From the NCBI GenBank assembly GCA_016934415.1, contig JAFGSW010000003.1, positions 1 to 64,000 on the forward strand: DNA of 64,000 nt. The letters are read 5' to 3'. Numbering within the stretch: the first letter of the stretch is position 1; every line of letters starts with the position of its first letter. Positions 49,079 to 58,563 of the stretch are shown in pieces. The DNA is from Spirochaetales bacterium. GTDB taxonomy: Bacteria > Spirochaetota > Spirochaetia > SZUA-6 > RPPD01. The notes below the pieces were generated by a model, which saw only the letters and a list, made by a program, of their open reading frames with translations, made no database searches and had not been told where the DNA came from. Position numbers and translations under genes: made by a program.

Positions 49079-49390
49079 CTAAGCGCCGTGGCACTTCTTG
49101 TACTTCTTCCCGCTGCCGCAGGGACAGGGGTCGTTGCGGCCCGGGGTCTCCTTCACGTGCACGGGCTTGACCGGCTTTTCGAGGTTGCGTAGGGCGACGA
49201 GATCCTCCGGCTTGTCCGAATCAACCTCGATTTCTCCGATCCAGCCGTTTTTCTTGAGGACGGCGGCCACTTCCTTTTTCTTTTCTTTGGTCTTTACGCG
49301 CAGTATGAGCGGGTTGTCCTCGGTCCCGGGTTTGGCTTTCTTTTTCCCGTCGTAGACCTTGAACTCGCGTTTCGAATCGGAAAATATCAT
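49079..49390 (-). CDS. SEC-C motif metal-binding protein (PBPRA1643-like)
   Basis: C-terminal [20 protein letters not shown]. Confidence 0.88.
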   Translation of the reverse strand: MIFSDSKREFKVYDGKKKAKPGTEDNPLILRVKTKEKKKEVAAVLKKNGWIGEIEVDSDKPEDLVALRNLEKPVKPVHVKETPGRNDPCPCGSGKKYKKCHGA

Positions 49391-49489
49391 GGCGAACCCC
49401 CCTGGTCGTGTTCAATTATGGTGAATCTAATATACCATGGATGATCTTCTTTATGAAAGTCTCCGTGTCCTTTTCAGGGAGGGGCGGCT

Positions 49490-51199
49490 TTAGACCGGCG
49501 CTTCCACGTTGACGAGCTCCTGGAGCACGCCGGATGCTTCGAAGGAGAGGCGGATGATCTTCTCCCATTCCTTTTTCAGGGTCTCGTTCTCCTTGCCGCC
49601 GACGTATCCCAGGTTGGAGAGGGTGTCGAAGGCGCCGCCCGCTTCGCTGAAGAGGATCCCGTTGAGGATTTTATTGAGAAGCTTCAGGGATTCGATCGTG
49701 CGCTCCGCGAGGACGAGGGCTTCGGCGTCGGCCCGCTTCAGGATTTGTTCGAGTTTTTTGAGCTGCTGTTCGCGGGGGACCCGCTCGTTTTTCGCCTCGG
49801 CCATCGCTCTGCCGATTTCCCCGTTCGGCCCGATGCGCCGCTCGAAGAAGAGGAGCTTTTCGCCCAGGGTGCTCAGGTAATTGAAGACGTCGGCGAAAGC
49901 GACGCGGTTTTCAGTCTTGTAGAACTCGCCGTTCAGGAACAGGACCTTCAGGCTGCGGAGGAATTTCGGAGTGAACATGTTCTTGGAAAAGGCGAGGATG
50001 AACGAAAGCGAGCGCCAGTGGGCGACGGCGAGCTTCGGGTCGTAGAACTCGGGATGGTAGTTTTTGATCGCCTCGAAGCGGCGGATGCCGAGGAGGGAGA
50101 AGGCCTTCTCGGCGACCGCCGTGGTGCGCAAGGTTTGGACGTAATCCCGGAAAAGCCCGCCGAGCCGGGCGGCCCAGTACTTCTTGAAGAGCACGAACCA
50201 GTCCTCGCCGCCCGACAAGCCGGCCGGCCGGTAGTTGCAGTCGTCGGCGAGGATCCGGGAAAGGAGGTCGATGGGGACCGCGCGGTTGAACTCGCGGATG
50301 CGCGCGAGCGCTTTTTCCGCGGCGTCGAATTCCCCTTTCAGGAAATCCCCAAGTTCCGCCTCGTCCTTCGTCTCCGTGCGCCGACCGTAGAGGAAGAGGG
50401 ATTCGAGGGCGATCTTGGAGGGAGGGAGGCGGAGGCTCTTCAGAACGTCGGCCAGGGCGAGCAGCCGCTTGGCCGCTTCTCCGAAGGAGCAGGTGTACTC
50501 GCCGCGGACGCGGTCGAGCGTGAAACGGGCGAGGAGCGATTCGAAGTCGGTTTCGCAGAAGGCCTTCAGGTGGTCGAGCGCCTGACAATCGAGATAAATG
50601 GCCGTCCGGTCCTCTTCGGGAAGTTGGCCCAGGATCTCGAGGAAACGCCGCTCCATCTCGGTTTTAACGTCCGCCTCGGTGGCCGGCCGGCTTTCCGCCA
50701 CCACGGTCCGCGGTTCGGTCTCCTCTTCCAGGCGCTTCATCAGAGGCTCGGCGCGGCGCCGGGCGAGGAAGGCGATGAACTCGCTCCGGACCCGCTCCGA
50801 CGGCGGGAGGAGGTTGGGGAAGAAATAATCGACGCTCTCCTTGAGGCTTTCGAGCTCGACCTTCATCCGCTCGAGGAACACGCCGTGGCGGAAATCGGCG
50901 AGCCGGGGTGCCCGGTGGGCGATCTCCTTTTTCACCCGCGAAAGCAGGGTTTCCTCGTACGCCTCGAGGCCGGTCTTGCCGGTGAAGAGACCCTTGAGCC
51001 GGTAGAGGAAGCGCGCGAAGGAGCCGAGCATGTGGAAGGCGATCTGGGAATCGGCCGCCTCCTCCCCCTCCGGCTCGGGCGCGGACCGGAGGGGCTCGGT
51101 CGAGAGCACGACGATGTCTTCGAGCTGAGCGAGCAGCTTGCGCCGTTCGTCGCGGGAGAGCTCTTCCACCAGTTTGTCGAATACGGACATCGTCTCCAT
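49490..51199 (-). CDS. DUF5312-like large hypothetical protein
   Basis: MSVFDKLVEELSRDERRKLLAQL...; resembles spirochaete-restricted DUF5312 proteins (from memory). Confidence 0.6.
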   Translation of the reverse strand: METMSVFDKLVEELSRDERRKLLAQLEDIVVLSTEPLRSAPEPEGEEAADSQIAFHMLGSFARFLYRLKGLFTGKTGLEAYEETLLSRVKKEIAHRAPRLADFRHGVFLERMKVELESLKESVDYFFPNLLPPSERVRSEFIAFLARRRAEPLMKRLEEETEPRTVVAESRPATEADVKTEMERRFLEILGQLPEEDRTAIYLDCQALDHLKAFCETDFESLLARFTLDRVRGEYTCSFGEAAKRLLALADVLKSLRLPPSKIALESLFLYGRRTETKDEAELGDFLKGEFDAAEKALARIREFNRAVPIDLLSRILADDCNYRPAGLSGGEDWFVLFKKYWAARLGGLFRDYVQTLRTTAVAEKAFSLLGIRRFEAIKNYHPEFYDPKLAVAHWRSLSFILAFSKNMFTPKFLRSLKVLFLNGEFYKTENRVAFADVFNYLSTLGEKLLFFERRIGPNGEIGRAMAEAKNERVPREQQLKKLEQILKRADAEALVLAERTIESLKLLNKILNGILFSEAGGAFDTLSNLGYVGGKENETLKKEWEKIIRLSFEASGVLQELVNVEAPV

Positions 51200-51279
51200 G
51201 GTCTCTCTCCCAATACTAAAGTGCCGCCCGTGGAGCGTCAAGGACTTTCATCGTGCTGAAATTTGCTCCCCAAGGAAGT

Positions 51280-51330
51280 GAACCACGGATGACACCGATG
51301 AAAGCGGATAACACGGATGAGGAATGTGGA
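51280..51330. repeat. F1 left-arm copy (GTGAACCACGGATGACACCGATGAAAGCGGATAACACGGATGAGG)
   Basis: Same motif words as other F1 arms. Confidence 0.8.
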
Positions 51331-51522
51331 AGCGAAAAGAAGCGGAAAATGCCGAGTACGCTGCTGACGTGATGTAAGTATTGGGACGTTGAAGGGGTTT
51401 TTAAGAAGAAAATGTGCGGAAATTTTTTGAGTTTCCATGATGTTTTGTTACTACCTTGTAAAAGGCTTAAAAGATCCGGTAGGATGTTTTTTCGGCTTGA
51501 CGTTTTTTTCTTCTTCCCTTTC

Positions 51523-51560
51523 CTGCTTTCATTTCCTGACTTCCTGGTTTCCTCATAAAT
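51523..51560. repeat. F2 right-arm copy (TTTCCTGCTTTCATTTCCTGACTTCCTGGTTTCCTCATAAAT)
   Basis: Same motif words as other F2 right arms; no F2 left arm nearby. Confidence 0.8.
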
Positions 51561-51587
51561 ATTTTCTCCGTTCTGTTTGAAAAGCGA

Positions 51588-52688
51588 TTAGAGGTCCTCC
51601 CAGGTGATGCCCCGGCCGGACGGCACGTCGTGCCGGGCCTGGCGGCCGAGGACGACGGGGAGATGGCGCGGGTGGAGACCGGGCGGGAGGTTCTTCTCGC
51701 TGCGCAGGAGCGCCGTGTTCTCGGCCGTCAACGTCTCTCCCGCGGCGATGTCCCGGGCGGCCAGGATCGAGCGGCGGGTGGTCGCGTAATTGCCGGCCTC
51801 CGCCGGGGCGAGCGCCTTGCGGCCGTCGCCCAGCATGCGCTCCACTCGTTCTTTCCCGTAAATCTGCGCCAGGTTGCGCGTCACTGCGGCCGGGTTCTTT
51901 TCCTGCGCCCGGCGCACCGCCCAAACCAGGGCCTGGAAATTTTTCGGGTCCAGGGCGAAGGCGTCGTCCAACCCGCCGCCGCTCCGGTCCAGGGTGAGGT
52001 GCTTCTCGATGATCGCGGCCCCGACCGCCGCGGCGGCCGCGGGCAGGAGGCAGGGTTCGAGCGAGTGGTCGGACACCCCGACGGGCAGGCCGAAGAGCCG
52101 GGACAGGAGCGGGATCACGCGCAGATTGTACTCCTCTTCCGGCGCCGGGTAGGCGGTGACGCAGTGGAGGAGGGCGGCCTCGGCCGGCGCGTGCGCGAGC
52201 GCCTCTTCGATGTCGCCCAGGAGCGACACGCCGGTCGACAGGACGACCGGGACGCCGTAGTTTTTCACTTCGTCCAGGAGCGGGAAATGATTGAGCTCGG
52301 GGGAGGCGATTTTCACGGCCGGCGCGCCGATTTCCCTGAGAAGGCGCGCGCTCCGCGGGCCGAAGGCCGAGGCGAGGAAGACGAGGCCCTGCGCCTCGGT
52401 ACGGGCCTTGAGCCCCCGGTAAAATTCGACGCCCGTCTCCAGTTGCCGGAAGCGCTCGTACATGGAGACTTTCCCTCCCGGCAGATCGACCGTCCCGCAC
52501 CTGGGGTGGACGATTTCGTCGGCGAAGACCACCTGCGTCTTGACGCAATCGGCGCCGGCCTCGGCCGCGGCCTTGACGAGCGCCTCCGCCGTTTTCGGGT
52601 CGCCGTGATGGGCCGTGCCGATCTCGGCGATGATGAAGCACGGCCGCCCCTCGCCGATCGTTTTCCCGCCGATCCGTATCTCTTTCAT
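51588..52688 (-). CDS. N-acetylneuraminate synthase family protein (NeuB-like, C-terminal SAF)
   Basis: IIAEIGTAHHGDPKTAEALVKAAAEAGADCVKTQ, HCVTAYPAPEEEYNLRVIPLLSRLFGLPVGVSDHS, C-terminal RSILAARDIAAGETLTAENTALLR. Confidence 0.9.
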   Translation of the reverse strand: MKEIRIGGKTIGEGRPCFIIAEIGTAHHGDPKTAEALVKAAAEAGADCVKTQVVFADEIVHPRCGTVDLPGGKVSMYERFRQLETGVEFYRGLKARTEAQGLVFLASAFGPRSARLLREIGAPAVKIASPELNHFPLLDEVKNYGVPVVLSTGVSLLGDIEEALAHAPAEAALLHCVTAYPAPEEEYNLRVIPLLSRLFGLPVGVSDHSLEPCLLPAAAAAVGAAIIEKHLTLDRSGGGLDDAFALDPKNFQALVWAVRRAQEKNPAAVTRNLAQIYGKERVERMLGDGRKALAPAEAGNYATTRRSILAARDIAAGETLTAENTALLRSEKNLPPGLHPRHLPVVLGRQARHDVPSGRGITWEDL

Positions 52689-52788
52689 GCGCGCGTCTCC
52701 TTTCGCATGTACCGCCCCTGTTTTCCTTATCGGCGTTTTATCATCGCTTTTTGTTGATACATATCATGAGAAAAAAAATATAAAGAAT

Positions 52789-52918
52789 TTATAAGGAAGC
52801 CATGAAACCAGGATCAGGAAATCAGGAATAGGAAGGGAAAAAGCGATGGATATTCCGATCTTCTCCGGGTCCCTTTTCCATTCCTGCCTCTCTTTCCTGG
52901 ATTCCTGGGTTCCTTATC
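52789..52918. repeat. F2 inverted-arm element
   Basis: ATAAGGAAGCCATGAAACCAGGATCAGGAAATCAGGAATAGG ... CATTCCTGCCTCTCTTTCCTGGATTCCTGGGTTCCTTAT. Confidence 0.8.
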
Positions 52919-54353
52919 GATTTCCCTCTTTCGATCCCGAGAAGGCGCCGAGCTCGCGGCGGAGGTCGTGCAGGCCGCGGCTGACGAAGACCGGATATGA
53001 TTTCGGACGCGCGAGCGTGAGGACCGCCGGATCGAAACGCTCGAGCTCGCGCCGGGCGAAGCCGCGGACGGCGGCGAGGGAGGGCCGGTCCTGAGCGGGT
53101 TCCCCACGCTCCATGACCGCGGCGAGGAGGGGGAACATGAAAGCGGCCTCGAGCCGGACGCGCCGGCCGCCCGCCGGGGTGAAGGCCTCGATCCGGGTCC
53201 CGGCCCCGATCGTTTCCCCTTCCAGGGCGATGACGTCGGCCTGGGGTGCGCCGCGCCGGTCGTGCACGCGATAGACCTGCTTTTCGCCGGGTAAGCTCGA
53301 TTTCTCCGGGCTGTCCGAGCGTTTCATGACCGGCTTCAGGCGGCCGGCCTCCTCGTACGCGGCGAGCTTGTAGACGCCCGTGAGCGAGGGATCGTCCTGA
53401 CCCGTGACGAGCCGCGTGCCCACGCCCCAGACGTCGATGGGCGCCTTGCGGCGCGTAAGGCGCGCGATCGAACGCTCGTCGAGATCGTTCGAGGCGATGA
53501 TCTTGGCGTCGGCAAGGCCGGCCCGGTCGAGGCCGCGGCGCACCCGGCGGCTCAATGCGAGGAGGTCGCCGGAGTCGAGGCGCACCCCGGCGAGCGGGCG
53601 CCCTTCGGCCTTGAGCGCGAGTCCGGTCTCGATCGCGTGGGGCAGGCCCGACTTCAGGGTGTCGATGGTGTCGATGAGGAGGACGCAGCCGTCCGGATAG
53701 GACCGGGCGTAGGCCGCGAACGCCTCGCGCTCGCCGGCGAACGCCTTCACCCAGGAGTGGGCCATGGTGCCCCGCACGGGGATGCCGAAGCGCTTACCGG
53801 CGAGCACGTTCGAGGTGGCGCCCGCCCCGCCGATGTAGGCCGCGCGCGCCGCCGAAAGCGCGCCGTCCGGTCCCTGCGCCCGGCGCAGGCCGAATTCGAT
53901 CACGTCGCCGCGGCCGCTCGCGAGCCAGACGCGCGCCGCCTTGGTGGCGACGAGGGTCTGGAAGTTGATCGTGTTGAGGACGAGGCTTTCGACGAGTTGG
54001 GCCTCGAGCAAACCGCCCGCCACCTGGAGGAGCGGCTCGCCGGGGAACACGAGCGCGCCCTCGCGGTGCGCGCGCACGTCGGCCCGGAAGCGGAACGCGG
54101 CCAGCCAGTCGAGAAATTCCCGGGTGAACAGCTTGAGCGAGTCGAGGTACTCGCAGTCTGAGGGCGTGAAGCGGAGGGCCGCCAGCGATTCGATGAGCGG
54201 CTCAAGGCCCGCGAATACGGCGAAGGCGCCGCCGAAGGGCGGGCGGCGAAAAAACATCTCGAACACGGCACGCGGGTTCTTGCCGGCCGCGAAATAGCCC
54301 TGCATCATGGTGAGCTCGTAGAGATCGGTGAGCAGGGCCGCGCTTTCGCTCAT
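52914..54353 (-). CDS. pncB: Nicotinate phosphoribosyltransferase
   Basis: LLTDLYELTMMQGYF, EFGLRRAQGPDGALSAARAAYIGGAGATSNVLAGKRFGIPVRGTMAHSWV, VRLDSGDL, ASNDLDE. Confidence 0.95.
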   Translation of the reverse strand: MSESAALLTDLYELTMMQGYFAAGKNPRAVFEMFFRRPPFGGAFAVFAGLEPLIESLAALRFTPSDCEYLDSLKLFTREFLDWLAAFRFRADVRAHREGALVFPGEPLLQVAGGLLEAQLVESLVLNTINFQTLVATKAARVWLASGRGDVIEFGLRRAQGPDGALSAARAAYIGGAGATSNVLAGKRFGIPVRGTMAHSWVKAFAGEREAFAAYARSYPDGCVLLIDTIDTLKSGLPHAIETGLALKAEGRPLAGVRLDSGDLLALSRRVRRGLDRAGLADAKIIASNDLDERSIARLTRRKAPIDVWGVGTRLVTGQDDPSLTGVYKLAAYEEAGRLKPVMKRSDSPEKSSLPGEKQVYRVHDRRGAPQADVIALEGETIGAGTRIEAFTPAGGRRVRLEAAFMFPLLAAVMERGEPAQDRPSLAAVRGFARRELERFDPAVLTLARPKSYPVFVSRGLHDLRRELGAFSGSKEGNR

Positions 54354-55024
54354 CAGTCGGTCTCCGCCGCGGACCCTTCGGCGGCGTACGCCGCGGCGAG
54401 CTCCTCCGCGAAGACGAGCCCGACGCCCGATCCTTCCATCTCTTCGAGGGCGCGCCTGACCGCGCCCGCTGGCCGGTCGACCCCGCGGCAGGCGTCCTCG
54501 ACGAGGAACGTGCGGTACCCGAGGCGCACCGCGTCGAGCGCGGTCGCGCGTACGCAGAAATCCGTGGCCAAGCCGGTTACGAACACATCGGTCGCGCCCA
54601 GGCCGCGCAGGAGACCGTCGAGCCCGGTCGCGGTTTCGCGGTCGTTCTCGAAAAAGGCCGAGTAGGAGTCCATGCCGGCGCGGAAACCCTTGCGCACAAT
54701 GAAGCGCACCGGCCGGAGGTCGAGGGCCGGATGGAAATCCGCGCCCGGCGTGCCCTGCACGCAGTGATCGGGCCACAGCTCCTGCAGGCGGCCGCCGGTC
54801 TCAACCGCGGTAAACGGCTCCGCCCCCCGGTGGGAAGAAGCGAAGGACACGTGCCCGGCCGGGTGCCAATCCTGGGTGGCGACCACAACCGGGAAAAGAC
54901 GGGCAATGCGATTGATGACGGGGATCACCAGGTCGCCCTGTTTCACGGCCAACCGGCCGCCGGGGCAGAAATCTCTCTGAACGTCAATGATGAGAAACGC
55001 GGTATGTGGAGACGTTTTTTTCAC
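54353..55024 (-). CDS. pncA: Nicotinamidase
   Basis: FLIIDVQRDFCPGGRLAV, ATQDWHPAGHVSFASSH, WPDHCVQGTPGA, VTGLATDFCVRATALDAVRLG. Confidence 0.95.
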   Translation of the reverse strand: MKKTSPHTAFLIIDVQRDFCPGGRLAVKQGDLVIPVINRIARLFPVVVATQDWHPAGHVSFASSHRGAEPFTAVETGGRLQELWPDHCVQGTPGADFHPALDLRPVRFIVRKGFRAGMDSYSAFFENDRETATGLDGLLRGLGATDVFVTGLATDFCVRATALDAVRLGYRTFLVEDACRGVDRPAGAVRRALEEMEGSGVGLVFAEELAAAYAAEGSAAETD

Positions 55025-55259
55025 ACGCTACCTCGGTTTCAAAGTACAGAAATAAATATCTAGTGTAAAGCCGGCTGTTCGTTGCCCAGAGACGGCTATT
55101 CCCCTTTTCGAAGGAATAATCGATAGAGGCCAAAAAAAAAGACAATCCCCTCGACAAGCTTACCGGAATCGATTAATATATGGGCGGATAACCGATAATG
55201 GACGCAGGGAACGTCGAATGAGGGCACCCGGCGTATTTCAACAGGTAAAGGAGATTTTT

Positions 55260-55472
55260 ATGCAGCAGATTTATTGCGACGCATGCGGGAAACAGATAAA
55301 AAACGCCTCCCGCGGCATCAATTACGTCACCGTGACGACCAAAGAGATGTGCCTGCCGTGCAATGCGAAATTTGAGGAAAAAGTGTCCACTTCGATGATG
55401 AGCAAGAAACGCTACATTTTCCTCGACGGTAAAAAGATCCTTCTCGATACCCTCAACCGCATGTGCCGATAA
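55260..55472 (+). CDS. Small zinc-ribbon-like protein
   Basis: CDACGKQ ... CLPCNAK; AAAGGAG SD; terminator downstream. Confidence 0.65.
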   Translation: MQQIYCDACGKQIKNASRGINYVTVTTKEMCLPCNAKFEEKVSTSMMSKKRYIFLDGKKILLDTLNRMCR

Positions 55473-55492
55473 TCCGGAAGTGGAATGACATC

Positions 55493-55524
55493 GCCCTCCG
55501 CCCGTGCGGCTGAGGGCTTTTTTT
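55493..55524 (+). terminator. Rho-independent terminator (GCCCTC...GAGGGC + T7)
   Basis: Stem-loop followed by TTTTTTT. Confidence 0.75.
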
Positions 55525-55830
55525 ACGGGACTCCGAAATTGATCGCCGTACCGATGTAATAGGCCCCGGCCGCGGACCGGCCGGTGTAGTACATCCGCCA
55601 GCGATCCGTGTCCCGGATGACCCACGGCGTGTAGGTTCGATTGTCCCGCCAGGCCAGGCCGTCGTTGATCGACATGACCGGATTGTCGTTGTCCTTGGTG
55701 AAAGACGAACCGTCGCCCGACACCGCCGTGGCGATCGCCTTGTCATTGCCGGAAAACCCGAAGACGCTGGTGGAATAAAACAGTATGTACGCGGCGCCGT
55801 TTTTCACGATTTGAGCGCGAGGGCCGAGGA
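55523..55830 (-). pseudogene. Glycosidase (five-bladed propeller, GH43-like) 3' fragment
   Basis: AAYILFYSTSVFGFSGNDKAIATAVSGDGSSFTKDNDNPVMSINDGLAWRDNRTYTPWVIRDTDRWRMYYTGRSAAGAYYIGTAI; upstream frame is not protein-like. Confidence 0.5.
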
Positions 55831-55904
55831 GCGCCGGGCGCAATTGAGCACGGCGTCCGAAAACCGGGAGCCGGCCGATTCTACCATCCCTCCCGATACC
55901 GAAC

Positions 55905-55959
55905 GGCCCGAACATCCGGAAGCGGCGGCCGATTCCGGATGTTCGGCGGGCCTTTTTTT
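55905..55959 (+). terminator. Strong hairpin + T7 (GAACATCCGGAA ... TTCCGGATGTTC, GGCC/GGCC, TTTTTTT)
   Basis: 12-bp perfect inner stem followed by a T tract. Confidence 0.65.
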
Positions 55960-56290
55960 CCAGGCCGAGGCCGCCTGGAATCCCTTTGCGTATAATGCTT
56001 TCGAGAATTCGCATGGCGACGGGCTCGATCTGTCCGTTTCCCTCGGGCTGCCCGTGGGGCCCGTGCGGCTGGGCGGTACGCTCTCGTACCACTACCGATC
56101 TTTCGATACGTTCGACGCGGGCGTAATATTCAACGGAGCCTAGGACCTGCTCGGCCTGGACGGGTTCGTCGAGCTGGGGGTCGAGGTGTGGAGTTATCCC
56201 GGAACCGTGTTTTCCGCGGCGGAGGGCTTGCTCGTGATCAAACTCACCGCCCGCGTGGAACTCGACTTCGCGGGCGCCGGACTCAAATGA
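55960..56290 (+). pseudogene. Outer-membrane beta-barrel-like 3' fragment
   Basis: AEAAWNPFAYNAFENSHGDGLDLSVSLGLPVGPVRLGGTLSYHYRSFDTFDAGVIFNGA*DLLGLDGFVELGVEVWSYPG...; in-frame TAG and no proper start. Confidence 0.45.
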
Positions 56291-56305
56291 ATCGGTGATG
56301 CTTCC

Positions 56306-56974
56306 CTAAAGGTCTTTCGCCGCCTCGAGTGCGTACAATCCCGTCATGAGAATCGATTTTTCGAATTCTGCGAGGCGGTCGGAGGAGATCAGCGACTGAA
56401 GCGCCGCTTGTACTTCCGTCTCTTTTTTCCCGGGAGCGAAATAGAAGCGACTGAAGATCGAATCGCTTGCCTCCCGCCGGGCGAGTTTGAGAAGAAATCC
56501 GGCGTTCGGGACGGCCTCATACCACAAGACCGCCCGGTCGGCGTCGATCGGAGCGACGGCGTTCAGACGGTTGAGGCGGGTGCGGAGCACGGCGGCGACA
56601 CCCCGCGGCAGGCCGACGGGCTGCGAGCGGCCGGGCGGCAGGACGACATCCTCAGGAAGGACGGCCGGAAGGCGGGATTTTTCGAGCGCCCGGCGCACGG
56701 CTTCCGCATCATAGGACGCGGGGGGGGCCGCGGCCGCCGTTCCCAGGCAGGTCTGGCCCGCCGCGTCTTTCGCGGCGAGGTCGGGCCGCCGGGCGAGCGC
56801 GCGCGCCAAGGCGGCGTTGTCTTTATCCCGGATGGCGTGGAACAATGCGCCGGCGTCGCCGGCCTCGCCTGGACAACCGGCGACGAGCGCCGACAGGCAG
56901 GCGATGAACCCGGCGAGGAGGAAGCTTCGTCGTTTTCTTCGGGAAACACCTGACATCGTTTTATCCCTCGCCAT
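56306..56974 (-). CDS. Ankyrin-like lipoprotein
   Basis: Lipobox-like LSALVAGCPG; ALFHAIRDKDNAALARALARRPDLAAKDAAGQT ankyrin-like unit. Confidence 0.6.
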   Translation of the reverse strand: MARDKTMSGVSRRKRRSFLLAGFIACLSALVAGCPGEAGDAGALFHAIRDKDNAALARALARRPDLAAKDAAGQTCLGTAAAAPPASYDAEAVRRALEKSRLPAVLPEDVVLPPGRSQPVGLPRGVAAVLRTRLNRLNAVAPIDADRAVLWYEAVPNAGFLLKLARREASDSIFSRFYFAPGKKETEVQAALQSLISSDRLAEFEKSILMTGLYALEAAKDL

Positions 56975-57134
56975 TAAATGATAGGGATTCCGGGGTAAAA
57001 TGCAAATTCCGAACGATTTTTCGCCAGTCGCGTTTTCCCGCCGATCCCATCGTCAGTATATTATCCGAAGACGATCGCGCTTCCCCGCGTGGCGCGGGAT
57101 AGAACCGATAAGGCGAGAAGGGCGGTACGGGGTC

Positions 57135-58157
57135 ATGAACGACGAGTCGATCATTAAATTTCTGGACGGCGACGACGCGAACGGGTCGAATTCGGTTCCC
57201 CGGGAGAAGGAAAACACGAGCGACGCCGATCCGCTCGACGCATATTCCCGGACCGTCATCAAGGTGGCGGACCAGGTCGGTCCCGTCGTGGCGGCCGTGC
57301 GTGTCAGGCAGAACGGGTACACGCCCTGGGGCCGGGAAGGGGCGGGGAGCGGGGTGATCATCGCGCCGGACGGGTTCGTCCTCACCAACAACCACGTGGT
57401 GGAAAACTCGGGCGAGCTTATGGTCACCCTCACCGACGGCGAGACGTACCCCGTGCGCGTCGTCGGCACCGACCCGGCCACGGATCTGGCGGTGATAAAG
57501 GCCGACGCCGCCCGTCTTCCCTTCGCGGTTTTCGCCGATTCCGACCGCCTGCGCGTCGGCCAGCTGGCGGTGGCCATCGGCAATCCGTTCGGCTTTCAGA
57601 GCACGGTGTCGGCGGGCGTGATCTCGGCGCTCGGGCGCTCGCTGCGCGGCCGGTCCGGCCGGCTCATTGACAACATCATCCAGACCGACGTCGCCCTCAA
57701 CCCCGGCAACTCGGGCGGCCCGCTGGCCGACTCCCTGGGACGCGTCATCGGCATCAACACCGCCATGATCCAGACGGCGCAGGGGATCTCCTTCGCCGTT
57801 CCGTCGAACACCGCCAAGTGGGTGGCGGGAGAGATCATCGCCCGCGGCCGCGTCACCCGCGCCTACCTGGGGATCGCCGCCGCGTCAGTGCCGGTGTCGC
57901 GCAGCATCCAGCACAGGCTCGCGCTCAAGTTCCCGTCCATCGTCGAGGTGGCCTCGGTGGAGGCCGGCGGCCCGGCCGTCCGCGCCGGGCTCGCGCCCGG
58001 CGACCTCATGTACGGTCTCGAGGACTCCGAGGTCAACTCCGTCGACGACATCCACCGCCTCCTCTCCAAGTGGCCGCCGGGCAAACCGGTGGCGGTCAAG
58101 ATCGTCCGCCGCCGCAAGCCCATGACGCTCACCATCACCCCGGGCGATTCCGGCTGA
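57135..58157 (+). CDS. S1C/HtrA-like serine protease with PDZ, no obvious signal peptide
   Basis: GSGVIIAPDGFVLTNNHVV, DLAVIKAD, NPGNSGGPLADSLGRVIGINTA, C-terminal PDZ; N-terminus MNDESIIKFLDGDDANG is hydrophilic. Confidence 0.88.
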   Translation: MNDESIIKFLDGDDANGSNSVPREKENTSDADPLDAYSRTVIKVADQVGPVVAAVRVRQNGYTPWGREGAGSGVIIAPDGFVLTNNHVVENSGELMVTLTDGETYPVRVVGTDPATDLAVIKADAARLPFAVFADSDRLRVGQLAVAIGNPFGFQSTVSAGVISALGRSLRGRSGRLIDNIIQTDVALNPGNSGGPLADSLGRVIGINTAMIQTAQGISFAVPSNTAKWVAGEIIARGRVTRAYLGIAAASVPVSRSIQHRLALKFPSIVEVASVEAGGPAVRAGLAPGDLMYGLEDSEVNSVDDIHRLLSKWPPGKPVAVKIVRRRKPMTLTITPGDSG

Positions 58158-58510
58158 GGGGAAACACGGATAACATGGCGCCAGGACGGATGAAGAGGGG
58201 TGCCACGGATGGCACGGATGGGACGGATGAAGAAGGAGGGAGGCTGAGGAATCCAGGAATATAAAAAACCAGGAAAAGAAGGAATATTTGAAAAAAGCGA
58301 TGAGGATTTTATTCATGGAGTTTATTTGTTCACAAACCGAAGTCCATAGTAAGAGTTTCTTCCACAAGTCTTTCTGTTTTCCATTCGCGTTTATCCACAT
58401 CCTTTCCGTTATTTCCTGATCTCTTTTCCTGAATTCCTATTTCCCTGGTTTCCTGATGTTCTTATCCTCATCCGTGCTCATCCATCTTGTCCGTCTCATC
58501 CGGGGTTCTC
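58156..58510. mobile_element. Nested F1(F2 ... F2)F1 inverted-arm element
   Basis: F1 left 58160-58232, F2 left 58248-58285, F2 right 58411-58460, F1 right 58461-58508. Confidence 0.65.
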
Positions 58511-58563
58511 CCTCGGGGATTGAGTCATTGCCGTAAAGACCGCTTCCCACTATACTCGCACCC

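Noticed and set aside
49745-51259. 504-aa plus-strand ORF
   Set aside because: Antisense shadow of the DUF5312-like gene; composition dominated by E/G/R typical of GC-rich antisense frames.
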